From an uncultured Clostridia bacterium (GTDB lineage: Bacteria > Bacillota > Clostridia > Peptostreptococcales > Anaerovoracaceae): a stretch of 20,061 nucleotides of DNA. The notes beneath the pieces were generated by a model that saw only the letters and a program-made list of their open reading frames with translations, ran no database searches and was not told the origin of the DNA. A program made the position numbers and the translations under genes. Of the stretch, positions 8,103 through 15,431 are shown piece after piece. The stretch lies in NCBI GenBank assembly GCA_934255435.1, contig CAKQNZ010000020.1, positions 1-20,061 of the forward strand. The letters run 5' to 3'. Numbering within the stretch: position 1 is the first letter of the stretch; every line of letters begins with the position of its first letter.

Positions 8103-8399
8103 ATGATAACAGGTAAACAGAGAAGCTATCTCAAAAAGCTGGCGCATAATATAGAGCCTACTGTATATATGGGCAAATCAGGACTTACAGACAACATAAG
8201 ACAGGAACTGCTGACTGGATTCGAATGCAGAGAGCTTGTAAAAGTCAAGCTGCAGGAAAGCTGCATCATGGACCCTAAAGAGGTCGCAAACCAGCTGGCT
8301 GAGGAACTGGGTGCTGAGTTTGTCCAGGCGATAGGACGCAAATTCGTACTGTACAAAGAATCAAAAGACAACAAGACGATAGAGCTGCCTCGTAAATAA
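8103..8399 (+). CDS. yhbY: Ribosome assembly RNA-binding protein YhbY (CRM domain)
   Basis: The protein has 98 residues, all of them a CRM (KH-like) RNA-binding domain. It opens with the family pattern LTGKQRxYLKKLAH (here ITGKQRSYLKKLAHNIEPTVYMGKSGLT), whose GKSG loop contacts RNA. It continues through LLTGFECRELVKVKLQES to AIGRKFVLYK. YhbY associates with pre-50S ribosomal particles. It has its own promoter and its own terminator, so it is a single-gene unit that happens to follow the lipid operon. Confidence 0.95.
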   Translation: MITGKQRSYLKKLAHNIEPTVYMGKSGLTDNIRQELLTGFECRELVKVKLQESCIMDPKEVANQLAEELGAEFVQAIGRKFVLYKESKDNKTIELPRK

Positions 8400-8433
8400 A
8401 AGAGGAGCAGTGATACTTTTATCAGGAGCATCA

Positions 8434-8480
8434 GCCCCGGCCGTGCGATATATGCACGGACTGGGGTTTTTCTTTTTTTG
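8434..8480 (+). terminator. Rho-independent terminator after yhbY
   Basis: The stem has a CCGTGC / GCACGG core extended by CCCC / GGGG across a small internal mismatch. It is followed by TTTTTCTTTTTTT. Confidence 0.93.
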
Positions 8481-8691
8481 ATAACAAAAGGTTTGCTGCA
8501 GAAAATCATATAATGCATTAAAAAACGAGTATATTGCGGGAACGGAAGTATAGGTAAGTGGGCTTTGACAAGTGAAAACAGGCGCTGATGGGATCTTACA
8601 CATTACAGGTCAGTTGTGATGAGTTATCCTGAAGTTAGTTATCGCAAAATATATTGTTAATTCTTAATCAAAAGAAAATTCAAAAAATATC
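8481..8691. other. Non-coding stretch between yhbY and the permease promoter
   Basis: I see no credible reading frame, RNA gene or strong hairpin here. The base composition grows AT-rich toward the permease promoter. Confidence 0.5.
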
Positions 8692-8720
8692 TTGACTTGG
8701 TTAGAATACAGGAGTAATAT
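8692..8720 (+). promoter_or_regulatory. Promoter of the amino acid permease
   Basis: TTGACT (8692-8697), a 17-base spacer and TAATAT (8715-8720) match the vegetative consensus well. Transcription from about 8727 would give a leader of roughly 190 bases before the start codon, long enough for RNA-based control. Confidence 0.8.
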
Positions 8721-8764
8721 AGGCTCATAAAAATTATAAAGGCGCATATGATTTTTATGTATCT

Positions 8765-8867
8765 CGATCTGAATCAGTGGTCGGTAATATGGTCCGGTAT
8801 AAATCCGAAATGATTTGTGTTATATTTCATACTCTTTTGCGGACCATAAATATACTTTTTCAGATCG
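8765..8867 (+). promoter_or_regulatory. Structured 5' leader RNA of the permease, possible cis-regulator
   Basis: Nested complementary segments suggest one folded element. The outer stem is CGATCTGA (8765-8772) with TCAGATCG (8860-8867). The inner stem is TATGGTCCG (8788-8796) with CGGACCATA (8840-8848). Inside that, GTATAAAT can pair with ATTTCATAC with one bulged base. It lies wholly within the predicted leader. A second hairpin, CATAAAAAT / ATTTTTATG (8726-8734, 8751-8759), sits just before it. I do not recognise a known riboswitch or T-box consensus. There is no terminator after it, so any control would act on translation or stability. The inverted segments could instead be protein-binding sites in DNA. 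Confidence 0.5.
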
Positions 8868-8919
8868 CATCAAGTATGTATGCATATGAACAGTATGCAT
8901 CAGAGAAAAGGAGGTTGTT

Positions 8920-10431
8920 ATGACAGACGAAAGAAAAGTCAACGCTTCAAACGAAACAAATGAACTGAAACGTGGTATCAAAGGCTGGCAGGTTGCTTTC
9001 ATCGGTATAGGTGGTGTAATCGGTTCCTGTTACTTCCTCGGTATAGGAGCATGCCTTTCAAGCATGGGTCCGGGAGTTCTGGTCGCATTCGCTGTTACAG
9101 GCATCATCGTTTACGGCACTATGATTTCTTATTCTGAGTTGCTTGTAAATGTTCCGAGAACAGGATCTTTTGTGGCGTATACAAGTGAATTCCTTACACC
9201 GACCATATCCACCGGATTCGGATGGGCATTCTGGTTCAACTGGGTATGTTACGTTCCATCTGAGGCGATAGCAGTTTCTACAGTACTGACATCGTTGATG
9301 GGAACGGATAGCGTGGTTACATATGTTTCCATCGCACTGGGTGCAATGGCTGCAATAACCGTGATCAACTTGTGTGCAGTTGATATCTTCGCCAAGATCG
9401 AAGCAGGACTTGCAATAACGAAAGTTATCGTTATCATGGTATTCGTAGTCGCCGCATTCGGTATATGGGTAGGTCTCTGGGGACAGAGTGACCAGTACAC
9501 AGGTTTCCTGGCAGGCGTCGTGAATTTCGGAGATGCTACGATGACATTTGGACAGAAGGTATTCCCTCTGGGCATCATGGCTGTACTTGTAAACATGACA
9601 GTTGTTCTGGTTACATTCCAGGGTACAGAGATCGTTGGCCTCGCTGCAGCAGAATCGCAGAATCCTGAGGAATCAGTACCTAAGGCATGCAAGAGCGTTA
9701 CATATCGTATAGCACTGCTTTACATACTGCCGCTTATCCTTGTTATCCTGGTTTATCCTTATGAACTGGCAAGCGATGCAAATCCGGTATTCGCAGATAT
9801 CATGAACTACTACGGCATAGGCTGGCTCGGATTCGTATTCTCGGCAGTAGTGCTGGTTGCAGCATTCAGCTGTGCAAATACTGGCTTCTACGGAACAGTA
9901 AGATGTATGTTCGGACTTTCCATCGAAGGTCTTGCACCTAAGTTCCTCAGTAAGGTAACCAAGTCAGGTAATCCGAGAGCTGCTGTATTATGGACATTGG
10001 GATTCATGTGGGTAGTACTTCTCCTTGGTCTCATTTCACAGGTTACGGGGTATCTGGAAAACCTGTATACAAGCCTGCTGTCGCTGTCAGGATTCACAGG
10101 AACACTGGCATGGGTAGGAATAATCCTGTCGCATATATCACTCAGAAAAAAACTCAGGAAGAACGGATATGACCCTGAGACGTGCCTTAAAGCAAGAGTA
10201 AAGAAAGGGCAGACATGGGTACCGTATTTCGCAGTAATAGCACAGCTGATATGTCTGATAATGCTGGTATTCGAGGACGTGATGATATTTATGATTGCAT
10301 GTGCGGCTATAATTCTTCCTATGATAGGATATCAGATTGCCAAGAAGACAGGTCATCTCAGAGATTCTTCAGAGATAGCATCGACAAACGAGACTACCTT
10401 CGAAGAACTGTTCCCTCCACGCAATAAATAA
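8920..10431 (+). CDS. APC-family amino acid permease
   Basis: This 503-residue integral membrane protein has about 12 hydrophobic segments and belongs to the amino acid-polyamine-organocation superfamily. The N-terminal signature is GWQVAFIGIGGVIGSCYFLGIG, with the substrate-binding unwound helix GIGGVIG at 29-35. It continues with SYSELLVNVPRTGSFVAYTSEF and the later motif FQGTEIVGLAAAESQNPEESVPKA, both typical of proton-coupled amino acid permeases (AAT branch). AAAGGAGG precedes the ATG. It sits upstream of an NhaC antiporter, proC and a GRE, so it may import an amino acid or derivative for that pathway. The substrate cannot be read from the sequence. The transcript is long-leadered and probably monocistronic. 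Confidence 0.9.
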   Translation: MTDERKVNASNETNELKRGIKGWQVAFIGIGGVIGSCYFLGIGACLSSMGPGVLVAFAVTGIIVYGTMISYSELLVNVPRTGSFVAYTSEFLTPTISTGFGWAFWFNWVCYVPSEAIAVSTVLTSLMGTDSVVTYVSIALGAMAAITVINLCAVDIFAKIEAGLAITKVIVIMVFVVAAFGIWVGLWGQSDQYTGFLAGVVNFGDATMTFGQKVFPLGIMAVLVNMTVVLVTFQGTEIVGLAAAESQNPEESVPKACKSVTYRIALLYILPLILVILVYPYELASDANPVFADIMNYYGIGWLGFVFSAVVLVAAFSCANTGFYGTVRCMFGLSIEGLAPKFLSKVTKSGNPRAAVLWTLGFMWVVLLLGLISQVTGYLENLYTSLLSLSGFTGTLAWVGIILSHISLRKKLRKNGYDPETCLKARVKKGQTWVPYFAVIAQLICLIMLVFEDVMIFMIACAAIILPMIGYQIAKKTGHLRDSSEIASTNETTFEELFPPRNK

Positions 10432-10476
10432 ATAATTTCAGGACCGGTGTGTTTACGGTACTGAAAAGCACACAGA

Positions 10477-10533
10477 AAAGAGCATCTGCATAGTATGTCC
10501 TCCAGGATACAGGATATACGGCAGATGCTCTTT
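10477..10533 (+). repeat. 13-bp inverted repeat downstream of the permease
   Basis: AAAGAGCATCTGC (10477-10489) pairs perfectly with GCAGATGCTCTTT (10521-10533). The 31-base loop can itself form a smaller imperfect stem. The T-run is short, so it may stabilise the mRNA 3' end, or act as a weak terminator, rather than being a classic terminator. Confidence 0.7.
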
Positions 10534-10617
10534 ATCTATGTACCGATATGATCGCTCTGATAAAAAAAGCGTGCAAGACGAAATCTTTGATTCCTTTGCA
10601 CAAATGTTGATGCTGTG

Positions 10618-10644
10618 CAGCAGTCTTTTGCCTGCTGTTTTTTT
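10618..10644 (+). terminator. Rho-independent terminator downstream of the permease
   Basis: A CAGCAG / CTGCTG stem with an eight-base loop is followed by seven Ts. Confidence 0.75.
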
Positions 10645-10784
10645 GCATGGAATATCGTGCCTGAGGGTGTTTATTCGATGAACTGTTTTGTCCTTTATAT
10701 AACAGAAAAAAACGAGTTTTCTGTCATAAGAGTCGTGTTTTATCAAGTTATTTTAAAACAGCATGAAATCATTTAACTGTTGCA

Positions 10785-10801
10785 ATACAAGGGTTTTGTA
10801 T
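10785..10801. promoter_or_regulatory. LysR-type operator candidate upstream of the antiporter
   Basis: ATAC-N9-GTAT matches the T-N11-A consensus of LysR-family regulators, within the dyad ATACAA / TTGTAT. It lies 43 bases upstream of the -35 box of the antiporter promoter, the usual place for an activator site. The window encodes one LysR-type regulator (14265-15156), which is the obvious candidate to bind it. Confidence 0.45.
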
Positions 10802-10843
10802 AGTTGTTGTCGAATCGTCAAGTACACCTTGATGTTTCGCAAA

Positions 10844-10872
10844 TTGTCAGAAATAACAGTGATTGTTATAAT
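10844..10872 (+). promoter_or_regulatory. Promoter of the NhaC-family antiporter
   Basis: TTGTCA (10844-10849), a 17-base spacer and a perfect TATAAT (10867-10872). The leader would be about 140 bases. AGGAGG before ATG 11020 is the ribosome site. Confidence 0.8.
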
Positions 10873-11019
10873 AATGCCAAGCAACATTATGTTGGATATA
10901 TGTACATATAGAGTCAGTTAATACAAACAAAACTATCAAAGTGGAAAAAGTTATTATTCGGTTCATAATTCTGAAAAAGAAAAAAAGGAAGACACGTTAT
11001 TTTTAGGAGGAAAAGGAAA

Positions 11020-13167
11020 ATGGACACGAAAACAATCAAGCGACCGAACTTTATACAAGCGATACTGGTTCTTGGCGTTATCGTAGCGATACTGATGCTC
11101 AGTATCACTGTATGGGATGTTACAATTCAGATAGCACTTCTTGTTTCAATAATAATCGCATCATGTTTTGCATTATATCTTGGGTTCAAATGGGATGATA
11201 TCCAGAAAATGATGATGGACGGCGTAATGAGTATGCTTATAGCAACCTTTATACTGATGCTTATAGGTGCTGTAATAGCTACATGGATCGCATCAGGAAC
11301 GATACTGTATATAATCTATCTTGGACTCAAACTCATAAACCCTAAACTGTTCCTGGTATGCGCATGCCTGGCTGCTTCATTCATGTCCATCGCATGCGGA
11401 AGCTCATGGTCATCGGCAGGTACTGTAGGTATAGCATTCATGGGTATCGGTGCAGGTCTCGGTATCAACCCAGCAATGACTGCAGGTGCGATCATCTCAG
11501 GTGCATATTTCGGAAACAAACAGTCACCGTTCTCTGATACTACAAACCTGGCGTCAGCAATGTCCGGAACAACACTGTTCGAGCATATAGGCTCGATGCT
11601 GTGGACTACTACTCCGTCGTATATAATAACGCTGGCACTTTACACAGTACTTGGATTCAGTGCTCATGGAGGCGGTGATGTAGACGCATCCACAGCAAAT
11701 CTCTATCTGGAGAATCTGGCAAAACACTTCAATCTTTCACCTGTATGCCTGATACCGGTAGTTGTACTGATCGTAGTTGTTATCAAGAAGGCTCCGGCTA
11801 TCCCGGGACTGCTGATAAATATAGCAGTGCTGCTGGCAGGCGTGGTGGTACTTGGAATGGAACCACACGTACCGATACTGATAAATATAGGGATCGTTAT
11901 ATGCTATGGCGTTTTCCTGCGCATACCATGGGATGAACTGATAACAGGCATGCACAGCTCTGTGGCGGAATCCGTTGGCGTATTCCTGACGATACTCATG
12001 GTCGGCGTAGTTGTGGGCACATGGACTATGTGCGGTACTGTACCGATGATAATATATTATGGACTTATGATATTTTCACCGAAGTGGTTCCTTGTATCTA
12101 TAATGCTGCTGTGTTTCATAATGGCTTTCGTGACAGGGTCATCGTGGACTACTGCGGGTACTCTCGGCGTGGCGTTCATGGGTGTAGGTATAAGTCTTGG
12201 TATACCAGCAGGTCTCACAGCAGGCTGTATACTTTCGGGGGCTCTCTGCGGTGATCTGCAGTCGCCATTTGGAGCTGCAACCAACCTTACAGCATCAGTT
12301 GCCAGAGTGGATCTGTACGATACGCTGCGTTCGCTGATGTATATAACAGTGCCCTCCATCATCGGATGCGGAATCATCTTTACTGTGATGGGGGCTGGAT
12401 ACGGCAGCTCATCTGCAGACAGGTCTCAGGTCATGGAGATCATGAAGGGACTTTCAGCTGATTTTCATTTCAGTCCGGTGCTGATACTTCCGGTGGTGCT
12501 TTTGCTTGTGATGATATTCATGAAGGTACCTACAGTGCCGACGCTGATAACCGCATCCGTATGCGGAGTGGTGCTGTCCATAGTATGCCAGGGTGAGGCG
12601 CTGAAAGACAGTCTGAGGTCGATGTATTCAGGTTATGTTTCGGAAACAGGCGTGAGTCTGCTGGATACGCTGCTGACAAGGGGCGGGCTGATGTCCATGG
12701 CTTCTACGATACTGCTGATAATAATGGCTCTGGCGCTGGCGGGATGTCTTGAGTGTACAGGTATAATGAATGCTGTTACAGAAAAGATAAGCAGTCTGCT
12801 GAAAGGTCGTTTCTCGTTGATAATGACGTCGTACATAATGGGTACGCTGCTGAGTTTCTTCTCATCTGACTGTCATATGGCAATAGTGCTTTCATCAAAT
12901 GCACTGGGCAGCAGATATGATGAGACGGGTATAGATAAATGCGTGCTGGCAAGGACGGTGCATGACGGGGCGACAGGACTTGCGCCGCTGGTGCCCTGGA
13001 CGACAGCAGGAGTATATTTTACAGCAACACTTGGTATACATGCTTCGGAATATATACCATATTATATGCTGGCGCTGATGATGACAGCAGCTACTGTATT
13101 CTTTGCTGCAACAGGGATATCGGTCAAAAAAGTACGCCCTGAGCAGCAGAAAAAAACAGCTGCATGA
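11020..13167 (+). CDS. NhaC-family antiporter with duplicated N-terminal half
   Basis: The protein has 715 residues, against roughly 450-500 for ordinary NhaC. NhaC proteins exchange Na+ or H+ across the membrane, and some members exchange organic anions or amino acids. The N-terminal domain appears twice: CGSSWSSAGTVG (126-137) with GNKQSPFSDTTNL (165-177), and TGSSWTTAGTLG (372-383) with GDLQSPFGAATNL (411-423). Each copy is followed by the same linker helix (SPVCLIPVVVLIVVVIKKAP near 240; SPVLILPVVLLLVMIFMKVP near 485). A single C-terminal domain follows, with FFSSDCHMAIVL and LVPWTTAGVYFTATLGI. The motif residues have diverged between copies: the first keeps SDTTN, the second keeps GD. 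No stop or frame change occurs at the junction. The substrate is unknown, but the metabolic context favours an organic acid or amino acid exchange. Confidence 0.88.
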   Translation: MDTKTIKRPNFIQAILVLGVIVAILMLSITVWDVTIQIALLVSIIIASCFALYLGFKWDDIQKMMMDGVMSMLIATFILMLIGAVIATWIASGTILYIIYLGLKLINPKLFLVCACLAASFMSIACGSSWSSAGTVGIAFMGIGAGLGINPAMTAGAIISGAYFGNKQSPFSDTTNLASAMSGTTLFEHIGSMLWTTTPSYIITLALYTVLGFSAHGGGDVDASTANLYLENLAKHFNLSPVCLIPVVVLIVVVIKKAPAIPGLLINIAVLLAGVVVLGMEPHVPILINIGIVICYGVFLRIPWDELITGMHSSVAESVGVFLTILMVGVVVGTWTMCGTVPMIIYYGLMIFSPKWFLVSIMLLCFIMAFVTGSSWTTAGTLGVAFMGVGISLGIPAGLTAGCILSGALCGDLQSPFGAATNLTASVARVDLYDTLRSLMYITVPSIIGCGIIFTVMGAGYGSSSADRSQVMEIMKGLSADFHFSPVLILPVVLLLVMIFMKVPTVPTLITASVCGVVLSIVCQGEALKDSLRSMYSGYVSETGVSLLDTLLTRGGLMSMASTILLIIMALALAGCLECTGIMNAVTEKISSLLKGRFSLIMTSYIMGTLLSFFSSDCHMAIVLSSNALGSRYDETGIDKCVLARTVHDGATGLAPLVPWTTAGVYFTATLGIHASEYIPYYMLALMMTAATVFFAATGISVKKVRPEQQKKTAA

Positions 13168-13196
13168 TCTGCAGCTGGTGTATTTATATGGTCATT

Positions 13197-13248
13197 ACGG
13201 ACTGTGACAAGACTTTCGGGTCTGGATCACAGTCCGTTTTTGTTTTTT
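13197..13248 (+). terminator. Rho-independent terminator after the antiporter
   Basis: An 11-bp stem ACGGACTGTGA / TCACAGTCCGT with an inner AGAC / GTCT pairing is followed by a T-rich run. The convergent proC ends within it. Confidence 0.92.
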
Positions 13249-14053
13249 AAAGTCCTTTGATCTTGTTGTCTATCTGGTCGATGGCGTCGATGACTGCATA
13301 GCGGAAGCCGTTCTTTTCCAGAGCTGCTACGCCTACTATAGTCGTACCTCCAGGGGAACAGACCGCATCTTTCATCTGTCCGGGATGGTCGCCGGACTTC
13401 AGAGCCATCTTGCCTGTGCCTGCCAGCATCTGAGCTATGAGCTTGTAAACTGTGTCACGTGTGAGTCCGTGTTTGCATCCGGCATCGCCAAGGGCCTCCA
13501 TGAACATTGATACGAATGCCGGCGAGCATCCTGCGATGACTCCTGCAATGCCTATATTTGCTTCATTCATCCAGAGCACGAGACCGAGATTTTCAAGAAG
13601 GCTGTGAACAAGTGCATGTTCATCTTCATTAAGTGTATTTTCTTCTTCGCATATGAATATACCTTCGCATACCGACACAGGTGTGTTCGGTGCTGTTGCG
13701 ACATAGTGCGCTCCCGGCATGATCTCTTCGAGAGCATCATGGAGCGTGTTGGCGGCCAGCGATATTATGATCTTTCCTTCGAGCCTGTCTTTTATCGGCG
13801 TCATGACGTCTTTTACCATGTAAGGCTTGACTCCGATGAATATTACGTCGCAGGTATCGGCGACTTCAAGGGAGCTGCGACATGGATTGGTGCCTTCAGC
13901 TGAAGTTTTCCTGCACAGTTTGTCGTAGTCTCTGGCGCATGCGTATATCTGTTCAGGTTTTACTGCACCTGAGTGCATGAGACCTGCAGCAGTGGCGCCT
14001 GCCATATTGCCGTATCCTATGAATCCTATTTTCAATGAATCGATGTTTAGCAT
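13247..14053 (-). CDS. proC: Pyrroline-5-carboxylate reductase
   Basis: The enzyme reduces 1-pyrroline-5-carboxylate to proline with NAD(P)H. The 268-residue protein has the N-terminal Rossmann motif GFIGYGNMAGA. The C-terminal ProC signature is unmistakable: LAGTGKMALKSGDHPGQMKD, then VCSPGGTTIVGVAALE and GFRYAVIDAI. AGGAGGT lies before the ATG on this strand. The promoter (TTCATA-N17-TATAAT) is at 14110-14138. A CTGCCG / CGGCAG dyad (14077-14082 and 14100-14105) straddles the predicted transcript start and could be an operator. It is divergent from a LysR-type gene, which is in turn next to a glycyl radical enzyme. In proline-reducing Clostridia a proC homologue accompanies the hydroxyproline dehydratase HypD, so the neighbourhood may concern proline or hydroxyproline. 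It may equally be plain proline synthesis. Confidence 0.95.
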   Translation of the reverse strand: MLNIDSLKIGFIGYGNMAGATAAGLMHSGAVKPEQIYACARDYDKLCRKTSAEGTNPCRSSLEVADTCDVIFIGVKPYMVKDVMTPIKDRLEGKIIISLAANTLHDALEEIMPGAHYVATAPNTPVSVCEGIFICEEENTLNEDEHALVHSLLENLGLVLWMNEANIGIAGVIAGCSPAFVSMFMEALGDAGCKHGLTRDTVYKLIAQMLAGTGKMALKSGDHPGQMKDAVCSPGGTTIVGVAALEKNGFRYAVIDAIDQIDNKIKGL

Positions 14054-14109
14054 GATCGTTACCTCCTGATGATCGTCTGCCGTGATTTATGTATATATCC
14101 GGCAGTTAA

Positions 14110-14138
14110 ATTATATACCATTTCTGCATAGATATGAA
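14110..14138 (-). promoter_or_regulatory. Promoter of proC
   Basis: On the minus strand, TTCATA (14138-14133), a 17-base spacer and TATAAT (14115-14110). The -35 box is weak, which suits an activated promoter. Confidence 0.6.
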
Positions 14139-14183
14139 GAGCGTCTTTTTCACAGCAGTGTTGAATCATAGTCACGTCATATA

Positions 14184-14212
14184 TTGATTTTTTTGCAGTT
14201 TACATCTATAAT
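14184..14212 (+). promoter_or_regulatory. Promoter of the LysR-type regulator
   Basis: TTGATT (14184-14189), a 17-base spacer and TATAAT (14207-14212) lie 52 bases before the ATG at 14265. It is back to back with the proC promoter, the usual layout for a LysR gene and a divergent target. Confidence 0.65.
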
Positions 14213-14264
14213 ATTTGATTAGATGGGTCTGATGTATAACAACGCCCTGATCGGAGGAAAAAAT

Positions 14265-15156
14265 ATGGATCTTAGTAAAACTTGAAACTTTTCTTGATAT
14301 AGTGGAGCGCGGCAGCTACAGCAGGGCCTGTGAGGATCTTGGCTATTCCATCTCAGGGATATCCAAGATGATGAAGACAATGGAGGACGAGATCGGAATA
14401 CCGCTGATAAACCGTACGAACAAGGGGATATCTCTGACACATGATGGGGAAAAGGTCCTTCCTATGATAAGAGAGCTGATAAACTACAAGGATACTCTTG
14501 AGGAGGAATTTTCACTGATCAGAGGGATAGAGACAGGAAAGATACGCATAGGCTGTTTCCCGACTGTATCTTTTGCATGGATACCATCGCTGATCGCAGA
14601 ATTCAAGGAAAACCATCCGAATGTCGCTGTAGAGGTGGTGGAGGAGAATATCATAAAAAATCTTGAGCAGTGGCTGAACCAGGGTATAATAGATGTAGGG
14701 ATACTGAGCCGTCAGGATTACCATAATTACGACTGGGTGGGCGTGAAAAATGATCCGTATGTAGCGCTTTTTCCTGAGGGACACTGGTTCGAGGATCTTG
14801 AAAAAGTGCCTGTAAACGACCTGTTTGCAGAAAATGTGATATTTTTCAAATCCCAGGACGGTATCGATCAGGACATAGTCCATGTGATGCAGTATCTGAA
14901 TATAGACAAGACTCCTCAGTACACTTCCAATTCGGAATTCACAGCTATAAGACTCGTGGAACGTCAGGGTTTCGTGACTATGATACCTGAACTGATAGCC
15001 AGAGAAGCTGTGAAACTTTTCCATGTAAACTATCGCCCGATAGATGCTGATGTGAAACGTGAGCTGGGGTTTGCGGTAAGAGACATCAAACGTGTATCGC
15101 CGGCTGTACGCCAGCTGCTGAAATATGTCGAAAAATCAGATTTCTCTTACTGCTGA
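14265..15156 (+). CDS. LysR-family transcriptional regulator, apparent frameshift after the fifth codon
   Basis: The expected start is ATG 14265, seven bases after CGGAGG. It reads MDLSKT and then stops (TGA 14283-14285). The family sequence is in the next frame: KLETFLDIVERGSYSRACED, then the helix-turn-helix region LGYSISGISKMMKTMEDEIG and RTNKGISLTHDGEKVL. Removing one A from AAAA at 14277-14280 gives MDLSKLETFLDIVERGSYSR, a perfect LysR opening. The uninterrupted frame has no ATG, GTG or TTG before GTG 14302, and that start would delete the first helix of the DNA-binding domain. The effector domain (about residues 90-296, GKIRIGCFPTVSFAWIPSLI ...) is complete. The gene lies between proC and the GRE and probably regulates one or both. 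The frameshift may be an assembly error. Confidence 0.85.
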
Positions 15157-15233
15157 GTTTGACCGGACGCCATGTTTACACTATTTGTCAACATGAGTAT
15201 GACGTTTATCCGCTGTAATTATAAGTGATTATG

Positions 15234-15271
15234 AAGTATGATTTAGTTATGAACTGAGTCATACTTTTTTT
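15234..15271 (+). terminator. Rho-independent terminator after lysR
   Basis: An AAGTATGA / TCATACTT stem with an inner AGTT / AACT pairing is followed by a T-run. It separates the regulator transcript from the GRE leader. Confidence 0.85.
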
Positions 15272-15301
15272 CTTGTAACACAGGAAGTACATTAAATGCG
15301 T

Positions 15302-15362
15302 TGCTGCACCGCAGCAGCATATGTGCAGAGAAATCGGAGATTTCATCTTGCACACTTTTTAT
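15302..15362 (+). promoter_or_regulatory. Possible attenuator in the leader of the glycyl radical enzyme
   Basis: A small hairpin TGCTGC-acc-GCAGCA (15302-15316) precedes a terminator-like hairpin. The latter has an outer stem TGTGCA / TGCACA (15322-15327, 15349-15354), an inner stem GAAATC / GATTTC, and then CTTTTTAT. CTGCAC (15304-15309) in the first hairpin can instead pair with GTGCAG (15323-15328), which would open the terminator. This is the logic of transcription attenuation. No clear promoter was found upstream, and the pairing is only six base pairs. Confidence 0.45.
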
Positions 15363-15431
15363 ACCGCGCCGGCAGTCCACGTGACAGGTAATGGTGATAC
15401 CACAGATGAATGATGAAAAGGAGCGAACGAA

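Larger units (their letters stand above)
10534..10843. other. Non-coding stretch between permease and antiporter
   Basis: No credible gene is present. A 97-codon frame on the minus strand (10453-10746) lies across two hairpins and has no family signature. The region contains the terminator at 10618-10644 and the palindromic site at 10785-10801. Confidence 0.55.

Noticed and set aside
8726..8914. T-box riboswitch upstream of the permease
   Set aside because: No T-box sequence, specifier loop layout or terminator was found; the stems are differently arranged.
10453..10746. 97-codon minus-strand frame between permease and antiporter
   Set aside because: It spans two hairpins, has no convincing ribosome site and matches no family I know.
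13604..13903. 99-codon plus-strand frame inside proC
   Set aside because: It is antisense to an unmistakable proC gene.
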